This document shows positions 1 through 5,349 of a stretch of 8,316 bases of DNA, in pieces. Source of the DNA: JAIRNF01 sp031550925 (GTDB taxonomy: Bacteria; Bacteroidota; Bacteroidia; Bacteroidales; UBA932). The notes below the pieces were generated by a model. The model did not search any database and was not told the DNA's origin. It saw nothing but the letters and a program-made list of their open reading frames with translations. Position 1 is the stretch's first letter, and each line of letters begins with the position of its first letter. The translations under genes were made by a program, and so were the position numbers. The stretch lies in assembly GCA_031550925.1 (NCBI GenBank), contig JAVBOE010000003.1:1-8316 (forward strand), in the 5' to 3' direction.

Positions 1-6
1 AAAAAA

Positions 7-34
7 TCAATGGTTAATGTTTAATTATTAATGA
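7..34 (+). repeat. Heptamer array, left arm of cassette 1
   Basis: Four in-register 7-bp units, TCAATGG, TTAATGT, TTAATTA and TTAATGA, run into the start codons of the small gene at 31/34. The array is the left arm of the inverted repeat that pairs with 426-449. Its start lies near the window edge, so more units could lie to the left. Confidence 0.65.
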
Positions 35-420
35 TGAGCAAAAGTCGAGACAATGTAGTTGAGAAAAAAAGTTTCGACTTTGCTCTTAGAATTATTAATT
101 TACATAAATATCTGTGTAACGAGAGAAAAGAGTTTTGTATCTCAAAACAAATTCTTCGGTCAGGAACTTCTATCGGGGCAAATGTTGCAGAAGGAAAATA
201 CGCAGAATCTCCGCTAGATTTTATTCATAAGTTAGCTATAGCGCAGAAGGAAACATCTGAGACTCTTTATTGGATAGAGTTGCTGTATGCTGCAGAATAC
301 ATTTCTGATAAAGAATGGGAATCGTTACTTTTTGATTGCACAGAACTAATGAAATTGCTGACAAAGATTATTAGAACGAAGAAATCTAATTTGGATAGCA
401 AGGCTAAGGAAGCAAAATAA
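31..420 (+). CDS. Four-helix-bundle protein, 23S rRNA IVS/Avd-like family (copy 1)
   Basis: A 129-residue protein of the family often named 'four helix bundle protein' or 'S23 ribosomal protein'. These are encoded in intervening sequences of some bacterial 23S rRNA genes and are related to Avd, the accessory protein of diversity-generating retroelements. Family marks are SFDFALRII (14-22), the signature SGTSIGANVAEG (44-55), AES (58-60), DFIHK (63-67) and YW (80-81). The whole chain looks helical, with no signal peptide or membrane segment, and the C-terminus is lysine-rich (KAKEAK). Relatives form basic oligomeric bundles thought to bind nucleic acid; the cellular role of free-standing copies is unknown. 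Two adjacent ATGs (31 and 34) could start it; the first lies inside an inverted-repeat arm. It lies 29 bp before serA and is a paralogue of the gene at 1405. Family assignment is firm, function is not. Confidence 0.9.
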   Translation: MMSKSRDNVVEKKSFDFALRIINLHKYLCNERKEFCISKQILRSGTSIGANVAEGKYAESPLDFIHKLAIAQKETSETLYWIELLYAAEYISDKEWESLLFDCTELMKLLTKIIRTKKSNLDSKAKEAK

Positions 421-449
421 TTAAACATTAATAATTAAAAATTGATCAT
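420..449 (+). repeat. Heptamer array, right arm of cassette 1
   Basis: Four in-register 7-bp units, ATTAAAC, ATTAATA, ATTAAAA and ATTGATC, start on the last base of the small gene's stop codon and lead directly to the serA ATG at 450. They are the reverse complement in kind of the left array and pair with 10-33. No Shine-Dalgarno sequence is seen here, so serA's ribosome-binding region is this repeat. Confidence 0.65.
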
Positions 450-1370
450 ATGAAGGCACTAATTGCAACAGAAAAGCCTTTTGCAAAGGCAGCTGTAGAT
501 GGTATAAAAGATATTTTTAGTAAAGCGGGTATCGAAGTTGTGCTGCTCGAGAAATATACTAGCGTTGATGAATTCTACAAAGCAGTAGCAGATGTTGATG
601 CACTTATCGTTCGTTCTGATAAAGTAACTGCAGAAGTTGTTAATGCAGCAAAGAATCTAAAAGTTGTTGTTCGCGCGGGTGCAGGTTTTGATAACTTAGA
701 CCTTGCCGCTTGTACTGCAAAGAACATTGTTGCCATGAATACTCCCGGTCAAAACTCGAATGCAGTTGCAGAGTTGGCGTTGGGTATGATGGTTTACATG
801 GCAAGAAATACTTTTCAAGCAGGTACAGGAACAGAGCTTAAGGGTAAAAAAGTTGGTATTCATGCATACGGAAACGTTGGTAAGCTGGTAGCAAAGATTG
901 CTAAAGGCTTCAGCATGGACGTTTACGCATTCGATCCTTTTGTTCAGGCTTCAGAAATAGAGAAAGATGGCATTAAGGTTGTAGCAACTATGGATGAACT
1001 TTATAGCACTTGCGACTATGTTTCACTTCACATTCCTGCAAACGATAAGACGAAGAAGTCTATCAACTTCGATTTATTATCGAAAATGCCAAAGGGCGGA
1101 ACCCTTATCAATACTGCACGTAAAGAGGTTATTGACGAAGATGGTTTATTGAAGTTAATGGATGCTCGCCAAGACTTTAAGTATGCAACAGATGTTGCTC
1201 CCGATAGTCATGTTGCATTAGCTCAAAAGTTTACTACTCGCTATTTTGCTACCCCTAAAAAGATGGGAGCAGAAACAGCAGAGGCAAACATTAATGCAGG
1301 ATTAGCAGCAGCTAATCAAATCGTGAACTTCTTAACCAAAGGTGATAAGACTTTTCAAGTTAACAAATAA
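450..1370 (+). CDS. serA: D-3-phosphoglycerate dehydrogenase, short form with catalytic His replaced by Lys
   Basis: A cytoplasmic enzyme that oxidises 3-phosphoglycerate to 3-phosphohydroxypyruvate with NAD, the first step of serine synthesis. The 306-residue chain has a substrate-binding half (1 to about 95 and 285-306) and a Rossmann half (about 96-284). Visible motifs are VVRAGAGFDNLD (73-84), the dinucleotide loop AYGNVG (139-144, where Ala replaces the usual first Gly), the acidic Asp162 ending the second strand (NAD preference) and NTARKEVIDE (221-230) with catalytic Arg224. The usual TPHIGA is TPKKMGA (268-274), so Lys270 stands in for the catalytic His. This Lys variant is known from the Bacteroides/Entamoeba group of these enzymes. 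There is no ACT or ASB regulatory domain, so classical serine feedback through ACT is not expected. The start is the only ATG consistent with the conserved N-terminus. A serC gene just upstream, outside the window, is expected by analogy. Confidence 0.93.
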   Translation: MKALIATEKPFAKAAVDGIKDIFSKAGIEVVLLEKYTSVDEFYKAVADVDALIVRSDKVTAEVVNAAKNLKVVVRAGAGFDNLDLAACTAKNIVAMNTPGQNSNAVAELALGMMVYMARNTFQAGTGTELKGKKVGIHAYGNVGKLVAKIAKGFSMDVYAFDPFVQASEIEKDGIKVVATMDELYSTCDYVSLHIPANDKTKKSINFDLLSKMPKGGTLINTARKEVIDEDGLLKLMDARQDFKYATDVAPDSHVALAQKFTTRYFATPKKMGAETAEANINAGLAAANQIVNFLTKGDKTFQVNK

Positions 1371-1376
1371 TAATTA

Positions 1377-1408
1377 GAAAATGAGTTGATTCGAGAATGT
1401 GACAATGA
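1377..1408 (+). repeat. Octamer array, left arm of cassette 2
   Basis: Four in-register 8-bp units: GAAAATGA, GTTGATTC, GAGAATGT and GACAATGA. The last contains the likely ATG start (1405) of the four-helix-bundle gene. The array starts six bases after the serA stop codon. The second unit is the most diverged. Confidence 0.5.
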
Positions 1409-1752
1409 AAGAATCAGAGAATCCAATTCTAAAATTATCATTTGATTTTGCGCTTAAGATTATTGATTTTGCAGAATTACTAAATAGCAAAGGTAAGATT
1501 GTAATATCAAAACAGCTATTAAAGTCTGGTACATCTATAGGGGCTAATGTTCGTGAGGCTCAGAATGCAGAAAGTAAAGCAGATTTTATTCATAAAATGA
1601 AAATAGCAGCAAAAGAAGCTGATGAAACGGAATACTGGTTATTATTGTGCAAGCAATCATTTCATTATCCATCTGAAGATATCTTATTGGAGAATATAAC
1701 AGCAATTCTGAAAATTCTTAATAAGATTATATCTACAGCAAAAAAGAATTAG
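1405..1752 (+). CDS. Four-helix-bundle protein, 23S rRNA IVS/Avd-like family (copy 2)
   Basis: The second member of this family in the operon, 115 residues from the ATG chosen here. A GTG at 1399 in the same frame would add two residues (Met-Thr); the ATG is preferred as the commoner codon. Counted from the GTG, the marks are SFDFALKII (14-22), SGTSIGANVRE (43-53), AES (57-59), DFIHK (62-66) and YW (79-80). By eye, about 40 of the first 72 positions aligned to the copy before serA are identical, with the distal half more diverged. The protein is probably all-helical and cytoplasmic, with a basic C-terminus (TAKKN). The gene starts 34 bp after serA and ends 39 bp before the DUF1015 gene, all on one strand, so it is probably co-transcribed. 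Its role is unknown; nucleic-acid binding is the family-based guess. Confidence 0.9.
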   Translation: MKESENPILKLSFDFALKIIDFAELLNSKGKIVISKQLLKSGTSIGANVREAQNAESKADFIHKMKIAAKEADETEYWLLLCKQSFHYPSEDILLENITAILKILNKIISTAKKN

Positions 1753-1784
1753 CACATTTTCATATTTTCAAATTCTCAAATTAC
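1753..1784 (+). repeat. Octamer array, right arm of cassette 2
   Basis: Four in-register 8-bp units, CACATTTT, CATATTTT, CAAATTCT and CAAATTAC, begin on the base after the stop codon of the small gene. They are the reverse complement in kind of the array at 1377-1408 (for example ACATTTTC here against ACATTCTC from the other side). The DUF1015 gene starts seven bases later. Confidence 0.55.
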
Positions 1785-1791
1785 AAAAATA

Positions 1792-3033
1792 ATGGTAAAA
1801 ATAAAACCTTTTGCAGCGGTTCGTCCACCAAAGGAGCTTGCTAAAGAAGTGGCTTCACGCCCTTACGAGGTATTAAACTCGCAAGAGGCAAAGGCGGAGG
1901 CCGGAGAAAAATCACTGCTACATATTATTAAACCGGAGATTGATTTCAACCCTATTGCTGACGAGCATTCTCAAGAAGTTTATGATAAAGCGGTTGAGAA
2001 CTTTAAGAAGTGGCAGGAAAAAGGCTGGCTAAAACAAGACGGTAAAGAAATGTACTACGTTTATGCTCAAACTATGGACGGACGTACACAATACGGACTT
2101 GTTGTTGGTGCTAATGTAGAAGATTACATGACCGGCAAGATTAAAAAGCACGAGCTTACCCGTAAGGATAAAGAAGAAGATCGCATGATTCATGTGCGCA
2201 TTCAGAATGCAAACGTTGAGCCCGTATTCTTTGCGTATCCTGATGTTCAGGAGGTAAACGATATCGTAGAAAAGATTGTAAAGAGTAAGAATCCTGAGTA
2301 CGATTATGTTGCTGAAGATGGCTTTGGTCATCACTTCTGGTTAGTTGACGATGATGCAACTATCAAAAAAATCACTGAAATTTTTGCAGAAGTCCCTGCT
2401 TTTTATGTAGCGGATGGACACCATCGTACGGCAGCAGCAGCTTTGGTTGGAGAAGAAAAACGTAAAAAAAATCCGAACCATACAGGCGAAGAGGAGTACA
2501 ACTACTTCTTGGCAGTTGTATTTCCTGAGAGCCATCTAAAGATTATCGATTACAACCGTGTTGTAAAAGATCTTAACGGCCTAACAGAAGGGCAATTCAT
2601 TGAGAAGCTTAAAGAATCGTTTAATGTAAAAGAAGAAGGTGCTGAAATTTACAAACCCAATATGCTTCACAACTTCTCTATGTACATTGGCGGTAAATGG
2701 TATTCGTTAACTGCTAAGCCCGGCACATACAACGACAGCGATCCTATTGGAGTGTTGGACGTAACTGTTCTATCTAACCTTGTATTTGATAAGATTCTTA
2801 ACCTTGGCGATCTACGCGTATCTAAACGTATTGATTTTATTGGTGGTATTCGTGGACTTGGCGAGCTTAAGAAACGTGTTGATAGTGGCGAGATGGCTGC
2901 AGCATTTGCGCTTTATCCCGTATCAATGCAGCAGCTTATTGATATTGCCGATACAGGTAACATTATGCCTCCCAAGACAACTTGGTTTGAGCCTAAACTT
3001 AGAAGTGGTCTTGCAATACACAAGCTAGACTAA
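1792..3033 (+). CDS. DUF1015 family protein linked to serine biosynthesis
   Basis: A 413-residue cytoplasmic protein of the DUF1015 family, whose genes I recall lying next to serA and serC in Bacteroidota and Clostridia; the biochemical role is not established to my knowledge. Family marks in order are RPPKELAKEVASRPYEVLN (11-29), KHELTRKDKEEDR (119-131), a His pair GHH (179-181), VADGHHRTAAA (206-216), LRVSKRIDFIGG (341-352) and PPKTTWFEPKLRSGL (393-407). The DGHHR motif resembles the GxxR box of ParB-fold proteins, a fold that includes the serine kinases SerK and SbnI. A phosphotransfer step on serine or phosphoserine is therefore plausible, but it is inference. Length and both ends are complete. 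The gene closes the operon and is followed at once by a strong terminator. It is separated from serA only by a four-helix-bundle cassette, which suggests serA and this gene were once directly adjacent. Confidence 0.9.
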   Translation: MVKIKPFAAVRPPKELAKEVASRPYEVLNSQEAKAEAGEKSLLHIIKPEIDFNPIADEHSQEVYDKAVENFKKWQEKGWLKQDGKEMYYVYAQTMDGRTQYGLVVGANVEDYMTGKIKKHELTRKDKEEDRMIHVRIQNANVEPVFFAYPDVQEVNDIVEKIVKSKNPEYDYVAEDGFGHHFWLVDDDATIKKITEIFAEVPAFYVADGHHRTAAAALVGEEKRKKNPNHTGEEEYNYFLAVVFPESHLKIIDYNRVVKDLNGLTEGQFIEKLKESFNVKEEGAEIYKPNMLHNFSMYIGGKWYSLTAKPGTYNDSDPIGVLDVTVLSNLVFDKILNLGDLRVSKRIDFIGGIRGLGELKKRVDSGEMAAAFALYPVSMQQLIDIADTGNIMPPKTTWFEPKLRSGLAIHKLD

Positions 3034-3055
3034 GATATGGCGCAAGAATAAAAAT

Positions 3056-3087
3056 AAAAAAGCAGGGGATTAATCCTCTGCTTTTTT
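3056..3087. terminator. Bidirectional rho-independent terminator between the DUF1015 and flavodoxin genes
   Basis: AGCAGGGGA (3061-3069) pairs with TCCTCTGCT (3074-3082) around a TTAA loop, with one G-T wobble. It is flanked by AAAAA (3056-3060) and TTTTT (3083-3087), which extend the stem and give a U-run on either strand. It lies between two convergent genes, 22 bp after the DUF1015 stop and 30 bp from the flavodoxin stop, and can serve both. Confidence 0.9.
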
Positions 3088-3117
3088 ACTACTAAAACCA
3101 TATAAAAACCAATCTTT

Positions 3118-3618
3118 TTACATTTCCGATTTGAGTTGACTAACCCATGCACTTATTCGTTCTTTTGTTTTATCACTTTCGTTATCTGCATCTAGTGGAA
3201 GACCTACAAACTTACCATTAACAAAAGCTGCTGATGAGCTGTAAGAGTAGCCATCATTGCTTACCATTCCAATTATTGTGCAGCCCTTTCCTTCAATAGC
3301 CTGATAAATATTTCCTATAGCATCACAGAAAGAGTCGCTATAGCTTGCGGAGTCGCCACAACCAAAAATAGCAACCTTTTTTCCTGCTAAATCCGCACTG
3401 CTTGCTTTTTTGATAAAGCCTTCCCAATCATCTTGCAGATCGCCTATGCCCCAAGTTGACGAACCGAATAACAGCACATCGTAACTAGAAAAGTCTGCGC
3501 TTGCAGACGATACATCATGTATATCTGCTGAAGAAACGTTTAAAGCATTGGCAATCATTTCAGCAGCATCTTGTGTGTTTCCGGTAGAAGAACCGAAGTA
3601 TATACCTATTTTACTCAT
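3118..3618 (-). CDS. Long-chain flavodoxin (FMN electron carrier)
   Basis: A 166-residue cytoplasmic flavodoxin that carries low-potential electrons on FMN, for example to radical SAM enzymes or from pyruvate:ferredoxin/flavodoxin oxidoreductase. The phosphate loop is SSTGNT (10-15). STWGIGDLQDDW (54-65) carries Trp56, expected to stack on the flavin, and GCGDSASYSDSF (86-97) carries Tyr93, the likely second flavin-stacking aromatic. The segment from about 124 to 147 (YSYSSSAAFVNGKFVGLPLD, then nearby Asn146) is the extra loop and strand region of the long-chain FldA type. The start ATG gives the standard N-terminus immediately before the first strand. The gene is monocistronic, with its own promoter at 3644-3674 and a shared terminator after it. 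It diverges from a KamA-family radical SAM gene across 305 bp. The symbol fldA would fit, but I do not assign it because several flavodoxin paralogues can exist in one genome. Confidence 0.95.
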   Translation of the reverse strand: MSKIGIYFGSSTGNTQDAAEMIANALNVSSADIHDVSSASADFSSYDVLLFGSSTWGIGDLQDDWEGFIKKASSADLAGKKVAIFGCGDSASYSDSFCDAIGNIYQAIEGKGCTIIGMVSNDGYSYSSSAAFVNGKFVGLPLDADNESDKTKERISAWVSQLKSEM

Positions 3619-3643
3619 TGTGTTTTAATTTAATTTGATATTA

Positions 3644-3674
3644 CAAAGTAACAACAGCTGGCGATGGTTGTCAA
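3644..3674 (-). promoter_or_regulatory. Bacteroidota-type promoter for the flavodoxin gene
   Basis: On the minus strand, TTG (3672-3674) is followed after 20 bases by TTACTTTG (3644-3651). This matches the Bacteroidota consensus TTG, about 19-21 bases, TAnnTTTG at all but one fixed position. It lies 25 bp upstream of the flavodoxin ATG, leaving a short AT-rich leader without a Shine-Dalgarno site. Confidence 0.65.
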
Positions 3675-3707
3675 TCACTAGAACTAGGGATTTTTACAGA
3701 AAAGTTA

Positions 3708-3750
3708 GCCCACCCCAACCCTCTCAAAGGGAGGGAGTTCGCCCTCTCAC
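3708..3750. repeat. GC-rich dispersed-type intergenic repeat with two exclusive hairpins
   Basis: The segment has the style of intergenic repeats that I recall from Bacteroidota genomes (a CCACCCCAACCCTC core followed by GGGAGGGAG). GGGAGGG (3729-3735) can pair fully, with one G-T wobble, either with CCCTCTC at 3719-3725 (loop AAA) or with the second CCCTCTC at 3742-3748 (loop AGTTCG). It stands out as much more GC-rich than its surroundings. A transcript terminator is unlikely, as no U-run follows. Confidence 0.6.
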
Positions 3751-3781
3751 ATTACATATTGCATTACACATATCTTTATCG

Positions 3782-3809
3782 TGATACGTGATACTTAAAT
3801 CGTGATACT
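3782..3809. repeat. Heptamer array without a gene
   Basis: Four in-register 7-bp units: TGATACG, TGATACT, TAAATCG (diverged) and TGATACT. CGTGATAC occurs at 3780, 3787 and 3801. A related string, GATGATACTATA, recurs at 3891-3902. The design (period 7, four units, AT-rich) resembles the arrays flanking the four-helix-bundle gene at 31-420, but no such gene is present here. Confidence 0.55.
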
Positions 3810-3826
3810 ATCTTTCCATGTTAACT

Positions 3827-3846
3827 TTTTTGCTAATTTTTGCTAA
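3827..3846. repeat. Perfect tandem duplication of a 10-mer
   Basis: TTTTTGCTAA occurs twice head to tail (3827-3836 and 3837-3846), about 80 bp before the KamA-family start. Spacing of one helical turn would suit a repeated regulator contact, but slippage could equally explain it. Confidence 0.6.
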
Positions 3847-3923
3847 TGGCTTGTTAGCTTGATGGATATTGATTATTTTAGCATAGATACGATGATACTA
3901 TAACACATTCAAAAGAGAAAAAC

Positions 3924-5267
3924 ATGACGAAGCAAGAATTCCGTGCATATACATTAAACAATTTCAAAGAGATAGCTCAGCTTAATAAGCTTACGGCGGA
4001 GCAAATAGAGGCGATAGAAGTAGTTGGTCACTTATTACCGTTTAAAACAAACTCTTATGTAGTAAACGAGCTGATTGATTGGGATAATATTCCCAACGAT
4101 CCAATTTTTACGTTGAATTTTCCGCGGGCAGATATGGTTGATGCTGACCAGTATGCAAGGGTGAAACAGCTACTAGACGCACATACGGATAGAAAAGAGC
4201 TGATGGATGCGGTAAATAAAATCCGTTTAGAGTTTAACCCTAACCCGTCGGGACAGGATCATAATATTCCAACAATAAATGGTGTAAAGCTTAACGGCGT
4301 TCAGCATAAGTATCGTGAGACGATACTATTTTTCCCTAGTAAAGGGCAAACGTGTCATGCATATTGTACTTTTTGCTTTCGTTGGCCACAGTTCTCAGGT
4401 ATGCAAGAGTTTAAGTTTGCAATGAGGGAGACAGATCTACTTTTTCAGTATTTAAGGGAGCAAGATAGGGTTACCGACATACTATTTACAGGCGGAGACC
4501 CTATGACAATGACAGCGGCAAACCTTGCTGCATATATAGAGCCTCTTTTAGCCGACGATATGAAGCATATTCAAACCATTCGTATTGGTACAAAATCGTT
4601 GGCATATTGGCCATACCGCTATCTAACCGATAGCGACTCGGACGATTTGATGAGGTTGTTTGAGAAGGTTGTAAAGGCTGGGAAAAATTTAGCATTTATG
4701 GCTCACTTTAACCATCCAACAGAGCTGAAGACAGAGGCTGTTGCCAAGGCTATAGCTCGCCTACGGGGTACAGGAGCACAGATACGTACACAATCGCCTT
4801 TACTCAAGCACATAAATGATGATTATAACGTTTGGGCTGAAATGTGGCGTAAACAGGTGAACCTAAATTGTATTCCATACTACATGTTTGTGGAACGAGA
4901 CACAGGTGCAAAGAAATTCTTTGAGCTTCCGCTTGAAGAGTGTTGGAATATTTTCAGAGAAGCATACCAAAGGGTGAGCGGCGTGTGCCGTACAGTACGT
5001 GGACCAAGCATGAGTGCTACACCCGGAAAGATACAGCTGCTAGGAGTTACAGAAGTAAAAGGGGAGAAGGTTTTTGCTTTACGTTTTTTACAAGGAAGAA
5101 ATCCGGAGTGGGTTGCTCGTCCGTTCTTTGCGAAATATGACCCTGAGGCAACATGGTTCTCTATGCTAAAACCTGCATTCGGCGAAGAAAAGTTCTTCTT
5201 TGAAGATGAAATGACAGACTACTATAGAGAGGCCTTTAACCAAAGCGAGGCAGACAATTTTGAGTAG
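3924..5267 (+). CDS. KamA-family radical SAM/PLP aminomutase-like protein of unknown substrate
   Basis: A 447-residue cytoplasmic radical SAM protein of the lysine 2,3-aminomutase (KamA) family. The cluster motif C144-HAY-C148-TF-C151 binds the [4Fe-4S] cluster and SAM; FTGGDP (188-193) is the SAM-binding glycine motif. Lys369 in TPGKIQ aligns with the PLP lysine (Lys337) of Clostridium LAM. From YY319-320 to this lysine the alignment to LAM needs no gap. On it, LAM Asp293 becomes Arg325 and Asp330 becomes Ser362, the two residues that grip the lysine side-chain amine. The C-terminal zinc cysteines are absent, and there is no Cys after 355. The N-terminal region of about 100 residues is helical. 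A 2,3-aminomutase with another, perhaps acidic, amino acid as substrate is the best guess. The start ATG follows a purine-rich AAAAGAGAAAAAC. The gene stands alone, opposite the flavodoxin gene, and ends 34 bp before a terminator hairpin. Confidence 0.88.
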   Translation: MTKQEFRAYTLNNFKEIAQLNKLTAEQIEAIEVVGHLLPFKTNSYVVNELIDWDNIPNDPIFTLNFPRADMVDADQYARVKQLLDAHTDRKELMDAVNKIRLEFNPNPSGQDHNIPTINGVKLNGVQHKYRETILFFPSKGQTCHAYCTFCFRWPQFSGMQEFKFAMRETDLLFQYLREQDRVTDILFTGGDPMTMTAANLAAYIEPLLADDMKHIQTIRIGTKSLAYWPYRYLTDSDSDDLMRLFEKVVKAGKNLAFMAHFNHPTELKTEAVAKAIARLRGTGAQIRTQSPLLKHINDDYNVWAEMWRKQVNLNCIPYYMFVERDTGAKKFFELPLEECWNIFREAYQRVSGVCRTVRGPSMSATPGKIQLLGVTEVKGEKVFALRFLQGRNPEWVARPFFAKYDPEATWFSMLKPAFGEEKFFFEDEMTDYYREAFNQSEADNFE

Positions 5268-5301
5268 GGGCACCTCATTCAACTTTAAATTGAATAAAAT
5301 A

Positions 5302-5331
5302 AAAAAGACGCCGAACACTCGGCGTCTTTTT
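5302..5331. terminator. Bidirectional rho-independent terminator between the radical SAM gene and ppdK
   Basis: GACGCCGA (5307-5314) and TCGGCGTC (5319-5326) form a perfect 8-bp GC-rich stem with an ACAC loop. AAAAA (5302-5306) and TTTTT (5327-5331) extend it and provide a U-run on both strands. It lies between two convergent genes, 18 bp from the dikinase stop. Confidence 0.93.
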
Positions 5332-5349
5332 CTATTTCAAATCAAAGGG

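Larger units (their letters stand above)
10..449 (+). mobile_element. Putative IVS-like cassette 1 (inverted heptamer arrays around a four-helix-bundle gene)
   Basis: The small gene at 31-420 sits between two arms that are nearly perfect inverted complements: 10-33 against 426-449. Over 24 positions there are 21 Watson-Crick pairs, 2 G-T wobbles and one mismatch (G19/A440). The core is TTAATTATTAATG (21-33) against CATTAATAATTAA (426-438). Both arms are built from four 7-bp units. The right arm ends at base 449 and the serA ATG begins at 450. Intervening sequences in 23S rRNA genes have the same layout, with inverted ends, a stem and sometimes this protein family. That this unit is, or was, mobile is inference: no transposase and no clear target-site duplication are seen. 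Confidence 0.4.
1377..1784 (+). mobile_element. Putative IVS-like cassette 2 (inverted octamer arrays around a second four-helix-bundle gene)
   Basis: The gene at 1405-1752 is bounded by an 8-bp-period array on each side (1377-1408 and 1753-1784), in inverted orientation. The best pairing is 1387-1407 with 1763-1783: 18 of 21 positions pair, two of them as G-T, with mismatches at 1392, 1399 and 1403. Further short pairing follows at 1410-1414 with 1756-1760. The layout repeats that of the cassette before serA but with another repeat unit. Mobility is inferred from the shared architecture only; no transposase is present. Confidence 0.35.
3619..3923. other. Divergent intergenic region with repeats
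   Basis: This 305-bp spacer separates the flavodoxin gene (- strand) from the KamA-family gene (+ strand). From left to right it holds the flavodoxin promoter, a GC-rich repeat with competing hairpins (3708-3750), an imperfect direct repeat ATTACATAT/ATTACACATAT (3751-3759 and 3763-3773), a heptamer array (3782-3809) and a tandem 10-mer (3827-3846). No convincing ORF or RNA gene is seen. A weak promoter candidate for the + strand gene is TTG (3851-3853), 19 bases, TTATTTTA (3873-3880), which matches the consensus poorly. Confidence 0.7.

Noticed and set aside
1397..1402. ATGTGA, a start-stop overlapping the GTG at 1399, as a minimal uORF or translational coupling site
   Set aside because: It is a by-product of the octamer unit GAGAATGT followed by GA, and there is no sign of selection on it.
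2029..2535. Overlapping minus-strand ORFs inside the DUF1015 gene
   Set aside because: They are shadows of a strongly conserved coding frame; no family motif, promoter or leader supports them.
3809..3816. TATCTTTC as a -7 element for the radical SAM gene
   Set aside because: It fits TAnnTTTG except for the last base, but no TTG lies 19-21 bases upstream and it would leave a leader of over 100 bases.
3827..3846. TTTTTGCTAA tandem as a phage attachment site or origin element
   Set aside because: There is no integrase, tRNA or replication gene nearby; two 10-mers alone do not support this.
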